From positions 992,001 through 1,056,000 of the forward strand of contig NZ_CP096276.1 of the NCBI RefSeq assembly GCF_024662235.1: a stretch of 64,000 nt of DNA, given 5' to 3'. Positions 1 to 7,186 of this stretch are shown here, piece after piece. Origin of the DNA: Pimelobacter simplex. Its GTDB lineage: Bacteria > Actinomycetota > Actinomycetes > Propionibacteriales > Nocardioidaceae. The notes under the pieces are model-generated. The model was not told where the DNA came from. It searched no databases and saw nothing but the letters and a program-made list of their open reading frames with translations. The translations under genes were made by a program, and so were the position numbers. Numbering within the stretch: the first letter of the stretch is position 1; each line of letters begins with the position of its first letter.

Positions 1-642
1 GCGGCGATCAACATCCCGGTCTCGGCCACGACGACGACCTCAGACATCACGATCACCGGCACGAACCTCAACAACCTGCAGAAGGAGATCCACGACAACG
101 GGTATCCCGGTGCGTCGATCGCCTACACGGCCAACGCCAAGAAGAACGCCGCGACGACCACGCTCGACATGGTCCGGCTGGACCTGACGTACTACGTCCC
201 GGTGCTGCGCGGCCAGGGCGGCACCTGCATCGACGGCACCGGCGGGACCTGCCGGTTCATCGACATGAAGAACGGCAACAACAAGGTCCAGGTCTACTTT
301 CAGGGCACGACCTACGTGCCCTACGGCGACCTGCAGCTCCTGCTGGGCAACTTCGCGAGTGAGATCATGAAGTTCGGGCTCGTGGCGCGGCAGCTGGAGT
401 TCCAGTTCTGGAACGGCGCCTCGGACCAGACCTACCCGGTCATCGAGATCCCCGACAACTCGCCCGGCTTCGGCTTCGAGACGACGCTCGTGCGGCTCGA
501 GGTCTACGTCTGCCCGGGGACCACGTGTGCGACCGGGGGTGAGCTGGCCCTGAGGTCGAAGGTCAGGATCTTCGACGACGGAGGGACGCCGGGGCCGCCG
601 CACCGGCAGATGACCGTCTTGAGCTGGAGCCACAACCGCTGA
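1..642 (+). CDS. C-terminal part of an exported or surface protein (5' end outside window)
   Basis: The reading frame is open from base 1 to the TGA at 640-642, giving 213 residues with no start, so the gene begins upstream. The visible part is rich in Thr, Gly and Asn with alternating hydrophobic residues, as in beta-rich extracellular domains. It has two closely spaced Cys pairs (around residues 73/82 and 172/177) that could form disulfides outside the cell. No family is recognised. The prepilin peptidase gene follows 32 bp later on the same strand, so a role as a pilus-associated or type II/IV secretion substrate is possible; this is inferred from context only. Confidence 0.75.
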   Translation, partial: AAINIPVSATTTTSDITITGTNLNNLQKEIHDNGYPGASIAYTANAKKNAATTTLDMVRLDLTYYVPVLRGQGGTCIDGTGGTCRFIDMKNGNNKVQVYFQGTTYVPYGDLQLLLGNFASEIMKFGLVARQLEFQFWNGASDQTYPVIEIPDNSPGFGFETTLVRLEVYVCPGTTCATGGELALRSKVRIFDDGGTPGPPHRQMTVLSWSHNR

Positions 643-674
643 GCGAGCAGGAAGTCCTCCGCGTCACCGTCCCG

Positions 675-1445
675 GTGCTGGCCGGCCTGCTGGGCCTGGC
701 GGTCGGGTCGTTCCTCAACGTCGTCGCGCACCGGGTGCCGGTGGGGGCGTCGGTGGTCAGCCCGCCGTCGGCGTGCCCGGGGTGCGGGCACCCGATCCGG
801 GCCCGGCACAACGTGCCGGTGGCGGGATGGCTGGTGCTGCGGGGGAGGTGCTTCGACTGCGGCGCGGCGATCAGTGCGCGCTACCCGCTCGTCGAGCTGG
901 GGACCGGCGTGGCGTTCGCGCTGGTGGCGATGCGGCTGGGGGTGGGCTGGGACGACGACGGGGTGCGGCTGCTGCCGGCGTACCTGGCGTTCGCGGGGGT
1001 GGGCATCGCGCTGGCGCTGATCGACCTGGACGTGCAGCGGCTGCCGGACCAGATCGTGCTGCCGTCGTACCCGGTGCTGGGGGCGCTGCTGCTCCTGGGC
1101 GGGGACGGGAGTGCGCTGCTGCGGGCGGCCGAGGGGACCGTGGCGCTGGCCGCGTTCTTCTTCGTCATCTGGTACGTCGCGCCCGGGGGGATGGGCTTCG
1201 GCGACGTGAAGCTGTCCGGGCTGGTGGGCGCGATGACGGCGTACCTGTCCTGGGGGACGTTCCTCGTGGGGGCGTTCCTGGGGTTCCTGCTCGGGGCGGT
1301 CGCCGGGATGATGCTGATGGCCGGAGGACGCGCGGGACGGCGGACGGCGCTGCCGTTCGGGCCGTTCATGGTGCTGGGGGCGTGGGCGGCGATCCTGGGG
1401 GCGGGGCACCTGGGCGACTTCTACCTGGACAGCATCGGCTTCTGA
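675..1445 (+). CDS. Prepilin leader peptidase / N-methyltransferase (A24 family)
   Basis: A polytopic membrane aspartyl protease of about 256 residues that cleaves (and may N-methylate) type IV prepilin-like leaders at the cytoplasmic face. The N-terminal DiS_P_DiS-type domain has the two zinc-binding CxxC pairs (CPGC and CFDC). The two catalytic aspartates are in IDLDVQRLPD and in GFGDVKL, the hallmark GxGD motif. About seven hydrophobic segments are visible. The GTG at 675 is taken as the start, but the frame is open upstream without an ATG and a few residues could be missing. The preceding gene ends 32 bp upstream, so co-transcription is likely. The next gene is convergent. Confidence 0.9.
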   Translation: MLAGLLGLAVGSFLNVVAHRVPVGASVVSPPSACPGCGHPIRARHNVPVAGWLVLRGRCFDCGAAISARYPLVELGTGVAFALVAMRLGVGWDDDGVRLLPAYLAFAGVGIALALIDLDVQRLPDQIVLPSYPVLGALLLLGGDGSALLRAAEGTVALAAFFFVIWYVAPGGMGFGDVKLSGLVGAMTAYLSWGTFLVGAFLGFLLGAVAGMMLMAGGRAGRRTALPFGPFMVLGAWAAILGAGHLGDFYLDSIGF

Positions 1446-1472
1446 GGGCGGCCCGTGGTGGGACGCGGGCTC

Positions 1473-2786
1473 CTAGACCCGCCGGTGGAAGCGGATGTCG
1501 CCGCCGGGGCGCCGCTGGTGGTCGAAGGCGCGATCGTGGATCCGGTGGTGGTGGTAGGAGCAGAGCATGACCCCGTCGGCCAGGTCGGTCCGGCCGCCCT
1601 GTGACCAGGGCACCAAGTGGTGGGCCTCGCACCAGGTCGAGGGGATCGTGCAGCCCTCGGCGCGGCAGACGCGGTCGCGAAGGCGAAGGGCGCGGCGCTG
1701 CGCTGGACGGTAGAGGCGGCTGGCTCGGCCGAGGTCGAGCACCTCACCCGCCGTACCGAGGACTGCGGGGATGATGCGCGCGGTGCAGGCGAGGCGCCGG
1801 GCCTGCGCTGCCGAGATCGCCAGGTCGCCCTCGCCCTCGCCGTCGCTGGTCGCGACCGCGGCCGAGGCGAGCTCGGCCCGGAGCTGGTCGAGCCCGAGCG
1901 TGACGACGACGGTCGTGGCGTCGCCGCCGTGCTGGGGAAGGTGCTCGGGGTCGAGGTTCTCGAGGAGCGCGGCGAAGGCATGGGCACGCTTGCGGTAGAG
2001 CGGGATCCGCTCGGCCTCGCTGGGGGCCGATCCCTCGATGTGGCGGGGCGAGGTGAAGGCGTCGAGGTAGGTTCGCAGCCGGTCGGTCACGCTGGTGGGG
2101 AGGACCCCGACGAGACGGGTGCGGCCCCGGCCGAGCGGCTGGAAGCGGAGGGAGGCCCGCTCACGGGCCTGGCGCTCCTCGGCCTCGAGGTGGCGGCCGT
2201 CCTCGGCCTCGGCGACCTCGGGCGCGACGACGTCGAGGATCCGGCGGGCGAGCCGGCGCAGCTCGGCCGGACGGTGGTGCGCGGCGTAGCCGACCAGTGT
2301 CTTCTCGGCCGACGTCCGCAGCTCGGGGCCGAGGCGCTCGGGGAGATCCGCGACGCCGTCGGCGATGACACGGGCCTGAGCAGGCGTGACCTCGCCGGTG
2401 CGCAGTGCGGTGGCTACCAGTGGGCGCTCCTCGAGGGAGGTCGCGAGGCGCCAGTCGGAGCGTGCGGTGGACGGCTCGGCCCGTGTCTCGTGGGAGAGCC
2501 AGGCGGCCGCGTTGCGGGCACCGGCCTGTTCGCCGACCTCGCCCGACGAGGCCAAGACGCGCAGGCGCAGCTCGGTGACCTGGGCCTCGGCCTTGGCGAG
2601 CTCGACGAGGGCGGTCTGCTTCTCGGCGGTGGTCATGAAGGCGGGATGGATGTCGACGACCTCGGCCAGCGCGCTGCGCAGGGCGCTCGCACAGGCGAGC
2701 ACCGGGTGCATCGGATGCACCGGATGCACCGGGAGATCCGGGTGAGCCGGCGCCGGGTGCACCGGTGTGAAGGTATTGACCGACAT
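1473..2786 (-). CDS. DUF222 / HNH endonuclease domain protein (13E12-repeat type)
   Basis: A 437-residue protein with a long helical DUF222 region followed by a C-terminal HNH nuclease motif (CRAEGC, then CEAHHLVPWSQGG and CSYHHHRIHD), the architecture of the multicopy actinobacterial 13E12/REP13E12 family. The ATG at 2786 is chosen because GAGGGGAAG lies just upstream of it; the frame stays open to 2933, next to the SOS box. The N-terminus carries a His-Pro-rich low-complexity stretch encoded by short DNA repeats. A perfect LexA-type palindrome lies about 150 bp upstream, so DNA-damage induction is likely. Members of this family are reported LexA targets in mycobacteria. The physiological role and substrate are unknown. 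Confidence 0.88.
   Translation of the reverse strand: MSVNTFTPVHPAPAHPDLPVHPVHPMHPVLACASALRSALAEVVDIHPAFMTTAEKQTALVELAKAEAQVTELRLRVLASSGEVGEQAGARNAAAWLSHETRAEPSTARSDWRLATSLEERPLVATALRTGEVTPAQARVIADGVADLPERLGPELRTSAEKTLVGYAAHHRPAELRRLARRILDVVAPEVAEAEDGRHLEAEERQARERASLRFQPLGRGRTRLVGVLPTSVTDRLRTYLDAFTSPRHIEGSAPSEAERIPLYRKRAHAFAALLENLDPEHLPQHGGDATTVVVTLGLDQLRAELASAAVATSDGEGEGDLAISAAQARRLACTARIIPAVLGTAGEVLDLGRASRLYRPAQRRALRLRDRVCRAEGCTIPSTWCEAHHLVPWSQGGRTDLADGVMLCSYHHHRIHDRAFDHQRRPGGDIRFHRRV
2701..2733. repeat. 9-bp tandem repeat inside the HNH gene
   Basis: About three and a half copies of a 9-bp unit close to ACCGGATGC, with related units again near 2754-2765. On the minus strand it encodes the HPV/HPM tripeptide repeat near the N-terminus of the HNH protein. 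Copy number could vary by slippage. Confidence 0.7.
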
Positions 2787-2933
2787 GGACTTCCCCTCTC
2801 GAGACATGAACCCGCACAGCAGCGGCAGGATTCTCACGTCTCGGGGCAGGTGCCTGTGAGGGAGGCGACCCACCATAGGGGGCCGCGCCGGAACCATCAG
2901 CGACCGAGGGTTATTGCTCCGGCGTGACCTCAT

Positions 2934-2949
2934 TCGAACATGCGTTCGA
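2934..2949. promoter_or_regulatory. SOS box (LexA operator) upstream of the HNH gene
   Basis: TCGAACATGCGTTCGA is a perfect 16-bp palindrome matching the actinobacterial LexA consensus TCGAAC-N4-GTTCGA. It lies in the 203-bp gap between the small gene ending at 2990 and the HNH gene starting at 2786, so it should control the HNH gene. Confidence 0.88.
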
Positions 2950-2989
2950 TCACGCTGTCAAGGGGTGCGCCCTCCTGAGAGCTCGGAGC

Positions 2990-3178
2990 TCAGCGCTCGC
3001 CGAAGCAGACCAGGCAGGTGCGCGGGTCGTGCGCGATCCGGCTCGCGTGCAGGCGCGACGCCCGGGCCAGGACGTCGTCGAGCGCGCGCTCGGAGACGGC
3101 GATCTCGACGATGGCCTCCTCGAGGTCGGCCGCCAGGTGCGGGACCTCGGGTGCCGGCGTGACGCTGGCTGCTCTCAT
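2990..3178 (-). CDS. Small hypothetical protein (62 aa)
   Basis: A short ORF with the codon bias of the surrounding genes. It starts at ATG 3178; an in-frame TTG at 3214 is a weaker alternative. The product is acidic and helical, has a conserved-looking middle (DLEEAIVEIAVSERALDDVL) and ends in a CLVCFGER tail with a CxxC pair. There is no membrane segment or signal peptide. No family is recognised. It lies between cls and the SOS-controlled HNH gene on the same strand, but the SOS box separates it from the latter. Confidence 0.6.
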   Translation of the reverse strand: MRAASVTPAPEVPHLAADLEEAIVEIAVSERALDDVLARASRLHASRIAHDPRTCLVCFGER

Positions 3179-3287
3179 GGTTTCGAGGATCGTCCCGATG
3201 GCCGGGGGCGGCAACGGGTTCGGGCGAGGTCCGGCCGGTCGGCTGCGGCGAGCCGTCCGGACGGGTCATCCCGGCTGGGACCGGGGC

Positions 3288-3313
3288 CCGGCAGCCGGCA
3301 GCCGGCAGCCGGC
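3288..3313. repeat. Heptanucleotide tandem repeat CCGGCAG (3.7 copies)
   Basis: Three full copies and one partial copy of CCGGCAG lie directly downstream of the cls stop codon, in a 136-bp gap between cls and the small gene. The rest of this gap shows no other clear signal. The repeat may be a slippage-prone tract or part of a folded 3' UTR. Confidence 0.75.
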
Positions 3314-3314
3314 G

Positions 3315-4787
3315 CTACTGCAGGGCCGCGGTCAGCCGGGCCACGTTGTCGACGTACTTGCTGCGGGCGGGGCGCTGCTCCCAGTCGGCGAGGGTGAGCT
3401 CCTTGGACAGGGCGCGGTAGGTGTCCTCGACCTCGCGCATCTTCGCGACGACGGCGGCGTCCGGCATCATCAGCGAGACCTCGTAGTTGAGCGCGAACGA
3501 GCGCATGTCCATGTTGCTCGACCCGACGACGGCGACCTGGTCGTCGATGGTGAAGTGCTTCGAGTGCAGCACGTACGGCGCCGGGTACTGGTAGATCCGC
3601 ACGCCGGCCTCGAGCAGCGCCCGGTAATACGACGCCTGCGCGTGCCCCACGAGGAACTGGTCGGAGACCTCGCTGACGAACAGCTCGACGTCGACCCCGC
3701 GCTCGGCCGCCGTGGTGACCGCGTAGAGCAGCGACTCGTCGGGGACGAAGTAGGGGGAGGTGAGCGAGATCCGCTCGGTGGCGGCGTAGAGCAGCGTGGT
3801 GAACATGCGCAGGTTGTTCTCCGCGACGATGCCGGGGCCGCTGGGGACCACCTGGCAGGGCACGTCGAAGACCTCGTCGGGGCGGGCGTCGGGCTCGCCG
3901 AAGACCGGGACGAGGTCGACGACCTGGCCGGTCTCGACGTACCAGTCGGAGGCGAAGACGGAGTTGAGCGCGCCGACGACGGGTCCTTCGAGACGGACCA
4001 TCAGCTCGACCCACTCGCGGCCGAGCCTGTGGTTGGCGGGCTTGTTGTAGCCGGGCTCGGTGAGGTTGAGCGAGCCGGTGAAGCCGACGCTGCCGTCGAC
4101 GACGAGGATCTTGCGGTGGTTGCGCAGGTCCGGGCGCCGGAACCGGCCCTGGAGCGGCTTGATCGGCAGCATCGGGTGCCAGGAGATGCGGGTGCCGCGC
4201 AGCCGCTTGACCATCTTCTTGTAGCCGGGGATCCGGCGCGAGCCGATGTGGTCGAACAGCAGCCGTACGTCGACCCCGCGCTCGGTCGCCCGGATCATCG
4301 CCTGGAACACCGGGTCGGTCACCTCGTCCCACGCGGTGATGTAGAACTCGATGTGGACGTGGCTGCGCGCGCGGTCGATCTCGGCGGCCATCTCGGCCAT
4401 CGTCCCGGCGTAGTCCGGCCAGAGCTGGACCTCGTTGCCGCCGGTCAGGGGGAGCGCGCCGAGGTGCCGGTTGAGGTCGGCGACCCGGGCCATCGGCGCG
4501 GACAGGCGGCTGCTGTCGAACGACAGCGGCAGCCGCTCGGACTGCTCGCGGATGGCCGCCAGCGCGGTGCGCTGACGGGTGATCCGGCGGTTGCCCAGGC
4601 GGGTCCGGCCGAGCAGCAGGAAGATCGAGAAGCCGATGATCGGCTCGATCATGATGAGGAGCAGCCAGGCCATGCCCGTCGACGGCTTCCGGTTGCCCGG
4701 GATGATGCCGAGCGCGACGAAGCGCAGCACCATGTCCAGGCCGAAGATGATCCAGCCGAGAGTCGACGTCGGAACGAGCAAATTCAT
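3315..4787 (-). CDS. cls: Cardiolipin synthase, phospholipase D type
   Basis: A 490-residue protein that condenses two phosphatidylglycerols, or a related reaction, to cardiolipin at the membrane. It has two N-terminal membrane segments (about residues 10-30 and 38-60), the usual Cls N-terminus, then two PLD domains. Each has an HKD-type motif: NHRKILVVDGS near residue 223 and HSKHFTIDDQ near residue 405, both followed by GS.N. Length is typical for ClsA-like enzymes. The ATG at 4787 lies 6 nt downstream of a TAGGGT -10 element, indicating a leaderless mRNA. It is divergent from the RDD-protein gene with only 27 bp between the starts. Confidence 0.93.
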   Translation of the reverse strand: MNLLVPTSTLGWIIFGLDMVLRFVALGIIPGNRKPSTGMAWLLLIMIEPIIGFSIFLLLGRTRLGNRRITRQRTALAAIREQSERLPLSFDSSRLSAPMARVADLNRHLGALPLTGGNEVQLWPDYAGTMAEMAAEIDRARSHVHIEFYITAWDEVTDPVFQAMIRATERGVDVRLLFDHIGSRRIPGYKKMVKRLRGTRISWHPMLPIKPLQGRFRRPDLRNHRKILVVDGSVGFTGSLNLTEPGYNKPANHRLGREWVELMVRLEGPVVGALNSVFASDWYVETGQVVDLVPVFGEPDARPDEVFDVPCQVVPSGPGIVAENNLRMFTTLLYAATERISLTSPYFVPDESLLYAVTTAAERGVDVELFVSEVSDQFLVGHAQASYYRALLEAGVRIYQYPAPYVLHSKHFTIDDQVAVVGSSNMDMRSFALNYEVSLMMPDAAVVAKMREVEDTYRALSKELTLADWEQRPARSKYVDNVARLTAALQ

Positions 4788-4793
4788 GGGTGC

Positions 4794-4808
4794 ACCCTAT
4801 GGAATCCT
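4794..4808. promoter_or_regulatory. Interleaved divergent leaderless promoters (cls / RDD gene)
   Basis: In the 27 bp between start codons, a minus-strand -10 TAGGGT (4794-4799) sits 6 nt before the cls ATG and a plus-strand AATCCT (4803-4808) sits 6 nt before the RDD-gene ATG. The -35 regions must lie within the opposite gene, so simultaneous transcription may interfere. Confidence 0.55.
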
Positions 4809-4814
4809 GACCCC

Positions 4815-5714
4815 ATGACGCCGCCAGAGCCGAGCTTGTTCGGACGTGTCGCGGGCGCGGTCACCGGAAAGGTGGTCGACGTCGTGCCGATCGAGGAGAT
4901 CATCGAGCAGGTCGACGTGGACGCGCTGCTCGAACGGGTGGACGTCAACCGCCTGCTCGACCGGGTCGACGTGGACCGGCTGCTGGACCGGGTCGACGTG
5001 GACCGGCTGCTCGCCCGCGTGGACCTGGAGGAGCTGGTCCAGCGGGCCGGGATCCCCGACGTGGTCGCCGACACGACGGGCCGGCTGGCGGGCCGCACGC
5101 TCGACATCGCGCGGCGCCAGGTGGTCGGTCTCGACACGGTCGTCGGCGGCATCGTCGACCGGGTGCTGCGCCGCCGGGCCCCCGCGCCGCTGGGGCCGCC
5201 GCTGCTCGCGAGCGAGCGCGCCTCGGCCACCGGGCGGTACGCCGGGCCGGTCGGCCGGGCGGCGGCGGTCGCGATCGACGTGGGCGTGGTGCTGGCGTCG
5301 TACTCGATCGGGGTGGGGCTGACCAGCTTCCTGCTCGACGCGCTGTTCAACGTGTCCATCGACGGCGGCTCCGGGACCGTCGCCACGATCGCCCTGCTCA
5401 CCTGGGCGGCGCTGTACGTCGTCGGGAGCACCGCCGTCACCGGCCGGACCGTCGGCAAGGCGATCGTCGGCCTCAAGGTGGTCGCCCGCAGCGGGCGCCC
5501 GCTCAGCGCCTTCGCCGCCCTGGTGCGCGCGCTGGTCCTGCCGCTCAGCCTGTCGCTGTTCGGGCTGGGTCTGGTGCCGGCGGTGCTCCGCCGCGACCAC
5601 CGGGCGCTGCACGACCTGATCGCGGGCACGGCCGTCGTCTACGACTGGGGGGACCGGCCGGCGCAGATGCCGGGGCCGCTGGCGGCGTACCTGCGGGCGC
5701 ACGACGCGGCCTGA
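4815..5714 (+). CDS. RDD family membrane protein with 9-residue repeats
   Basis: A 299-residue protein. The N-terminal part (about residues 33-77) consists of five 9-residue repeats of the type VDVDRLLDR; a second helical part follows (about 78-130). The C-terminal RDD domain (about 145-275) has three hydrophobic helices and the TGRTVGKAIVGLKVV signature segment. RDD proteins are small integral membrane proteins, some linked to ion transport; no specific function can be assigned here. The ATG at 4815 is the only good start and lacks a Shine-Dalgarno sequence, consistent with leaderless translation. The repeats predict an amphipathic, acidic cytoplasmic helix or coil, perhaps for oligomerisation or membrane-surface binding. 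Confidence 0.82.
   Translation: MTPPEPSLFGRVAGAVTGKVVDVVPIEEIIEQVDVDALLERVDVNRLLDRVDVDRLLDRVDVDRLLARVDLEELVQRAGIPDVVADTTGRLAGRTLDIARRQVVGLDTVVGGIVDRVLRRRAPAPLGPPLLASERASATGRYAGPVGRAAAVAIDVGVVLASYSIGVGLTSFLLDALFNVSIDGGSGTVATIALLTWAALYVVGSTAVTGRTVGKAIVGLKVVARSGRPLSAFAALVRALVLPLSLSLFGLGLVPAVLRRDHRALHDLIAGTAVVYDWGDRPAQMPGPLAAYLRAHDAA
4911..5045 (+). repeat. 27-bp coding tandem repeat (5 units)
   Basis: Five consecutive 27-bp units encode VDVDALLER, VDVNRLLDR, VDVDRLLDR, VDVDRLLAR and VDLEELVQR. Units 2-4 are nearly identical at DNA level (GTCGACGTGGACCGGCTGCT core), suggesting recent duplication or gene-conversion-like homogenisation. Confidence 0.85.
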
Positions 5715-5741
5715 CCGGCGCCGGCGGCGCATCGTCCGGTG

Positions 5742-5770
5742 GGCACAAGCGGGCGCCGGGTTCTTGTGCC
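5742..5770. promoter_or_regulatory. Inverted repeat GGCACAAG-N13-CTTGTGCC upstream of SDR gene
   Basis: A perfect 8-bp inverted repeat whose two arms sit about two helical turns apart, ending 33 bp upstream of the SDR gene's -10 element. The position suits an operator or activator site. The cognate regulator is not evident. Confidence 0.5.
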
Positions 5771-5802
5771 GCGGGGCCGGTCCGGGAGTGCCCGGCTTTT
5801 CC

Positions 5803-5808
5803 TAGCGT
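5803..5808 (+). promoter_or_regulatory. -10 element TAGCGT of the SDR gene
   Basis: TAGCGT is followed by 7 nt and then the ATG at 5816, the spacing of leaderless actinobacterial promoters. It fixes the start at 5816 rather than the upstream in-frame GTG at 5807, which lies within this element. Confidence 0.6.
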
Positions 5809-5815
5809 GATCGCC

Positions 5816-6574
5816 ATGACCACACCTGTCGCCATCGTCACCGGATCCGCCAAGGGCATCGGCCTCGCCATCGCGCAGGACCTCACCCGGCGCGGCTACC
5901 GGGTCGTCGTCTCCGACCTCGAGGCCGAGGCCGCCGAGCAGGCCGCGGCCGGGCTGGACGGCGCGATCGCCGTACCGTGCGACGTGCGGGACGAGGACCA
6001 GGTCCGGGCGCTCGTCGCGGCCGCCACCGACCACTACGGCCGGCTCGACCTGATGGTGCCCAACGCCGGGATCGGCGTGGTGGCGCCCATCCTGGAGATG
6101 GACCTCGCCGCCTGGCGGGCCGTCACCTCGGTCAACCTGGACGGCGTCTTCACCAGCCTGCGCTGGGCGGCCCCCGCGATCATCGCCTCCGGGGGCGGCG
6201 CGATCGTCACGATCGCCTCGGTCACGGGGACGACGGGCTCGCCGCTGATCTCGTCCTACGCCGCGGCCAAGGCGGCGGTCCTCAACCTGACGAAGACCGC
6301 CGCCGTGGAGCTGCGGGCGCACGGGGTGCGGGTCAACGCCGTCGCGCCCGGGTTCATCGGGACCGACCTCGTCACCGCGGCGGCGCCGGAGTTCGAGCGG
6401 AACCTGGGCCTCGACGAGGGCGGCTTCGGGCCGGTCGTCGAGGCCAAGCAGGGCCGCTTCGGCACGACCGGGGACGTCGCCCGCGCGGTCGGCTTCCTCG
6501 CCGACCCGGAGCAGTCGTGGGTGACCGGGAGCGTGCTCACCCTCGACGGCGGGCTCACCTCGTCGTTGCTCTGA
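5816..6574 (+). CDS. SDR family NAD(P)-dependent oxidoreductase
   Basis: A classical short-chain dehydrogenase of 252 residues. It has the Rossmann glycine motif TGSAKGIG near the N-terminus, NAG in strand 4, a catalytic Ser in TIASVTG, YAAAK with Tyr and Lys, and a typical C-terminus (GSVLTLDGG). The conserved aspartate after beta-2 (SDLEAE) suggests NAD(H) preference, as in alcohol/steroid-type SDRs. The substrate is unknown. It is a single-gene unit with its own promoter and an upstream inverted repeat; its 3' end overlaps the convergent small gene by 20 bp. Confidence 0.9.
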   Translation: MTTPVAIVTGSAKGIGLAIAQDLTRRGYRVVVSDLEAEAAEQAAAGLDGAIAVPCDVRDEDQVRALVAAATDHYGRLDLMVPNAGIGVVAPILEMDLAAWRAVTSVNLDGVFTSLRWAAPAIIASGGGAIVTIASVTGTTGSPLISSYAAAKAAVLNLTKTAAVELRAHGVRVNAVAPGFIGTDLVTAAAPEFERNLGLDEGGFGPVVEAKQGRFGTTGDVARAVGFLADPEQSWVTGSVLTLDGGLTSSLL

Positions 6575-6755
6575 GCAACCGGCGCAGCAGACCCGGGCCT
6601 GGGCCCGGGGCCGGGCCTCGGTCCGGCCGGTCCCCGGGCTCGTGCCCGCCGCACCACTGGTCGGCGGGCACCCGGGCGCGGACGGCGGCGACGTGCCGGC
6701 CGCAGCCGGACCAGGTCGTCCTGCCGCAGGTACGACAGCGGGCGGGGTGGCACAT
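6555..6755 (-). CDS. Small cysteine-rich (putative zinc-ribbon) protein
   Basis: A 66-residue protein that begins MCHPARCRTCGRTTWSGCG and has five Cys and several His in its first 40 residues (CH, CxxC, CGxH, CGGH), so it probably binds zinc. Short actinobacterial proteins with this C-x-TCG-TTW-GCG-H pattern are common and uncharacterised. The C-terminal third is Pro/Gly/Arg-rich low complexity. Translation is supported by an AGGAGG sequence inside the end of the upstream AhpD-like gene, whose stop is 3 nt before this ATG. It therefore forms the last gene of the MMPL-AhpD operon. Its 3' end overlaps the convergent SDR gene by 20 bp. Confidence 0.72.
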   Translation of the reverse strand: MCHPARCRTCGRTTWSGCGRHVAAVRARVPADQWCGGHEPGDRPDRGPAPGPGPGLLRRLLRATTR

Positions 6756-6758
6756 CGC

Positions 6759-7136
6759 TCAGCCCTCCTGCTGGGCCGCGGGGTCGAGGGCGTCGGCGAA
6801 CGAGCAGAAGGCGTCGTAGGCACGGGCGCCGTGGATGGTCGCGGGGCCGCCGTGCATGAGGAAGGTGACGCCGATCGCCTCGGCGGCCTCCTGCTTGGTC
6901 GCGCCGGCGCGGGCCGCGGCCTGGGCGTGCGAGGCGATGCAGCCGTCGCAGCCCTCGACGACGCCGATGGCGAGGGCGATGAGCTCCTTGGTGCGCGGGT
7001 CGAGGGCGCCGTCGGCGAAGGCGGCGGCCGAGAGCGCGCCGAAGCCCTGGTAGACGTCGGGGATCGCGCGGCGCAGCTGCCGGTGCAGCGGCGAGAGCTC
7101 GTCGAGGATCGGCTTGGCGTGGGGTGAGCTGGTCAT
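6759..7136 (-). CDS. AhpD-like carboxymuconolactone decarboxylase family protein
   Basis: A 125-residue protein with the CMD fold and the redox motif EGCDGCIASHAQAA, i.e. CxxC followed by His three residues later, as in AhpD alkylhydroperoxidases. This suggests thiol-based peroxidase or disulfide-reductase activity rather than lactone decarboxylation. The start at 7136 has a good GAGAGG ribosome site. It lies 50 bp downstream of the MMPL exporter gene on the same strand and is probably co-transcribed, so it may share control by the CstR-like repressor. A thiol or oxidative-stress role would fit the sulfur-type regulator. Confidence 0.85.
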   Translation of the reverse strand: MTSSPHAKPILDELSPLHRQLRRAIPDVYQGFGALSAAAFADGALDPRTKELIALAIGVVEGCDGCIASHAQAAARAGATKQEAAEAIGVTFLMHGGPATIHGARAYDAFCSFADALDPAAQQEG

Positions 7137-7186
7137 GGTGGTTCCTCTCGCTGGGTGGTGCGGTGGGTGGTGTGGTGGGTGTGCGG

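Noticed and set aside
3018..4814. Plus-strand extension of the RDD protein across cls
   Set aside because: It is antisense to cls; the RDD protein has a natural start at 4815 with a promoter element just before it.
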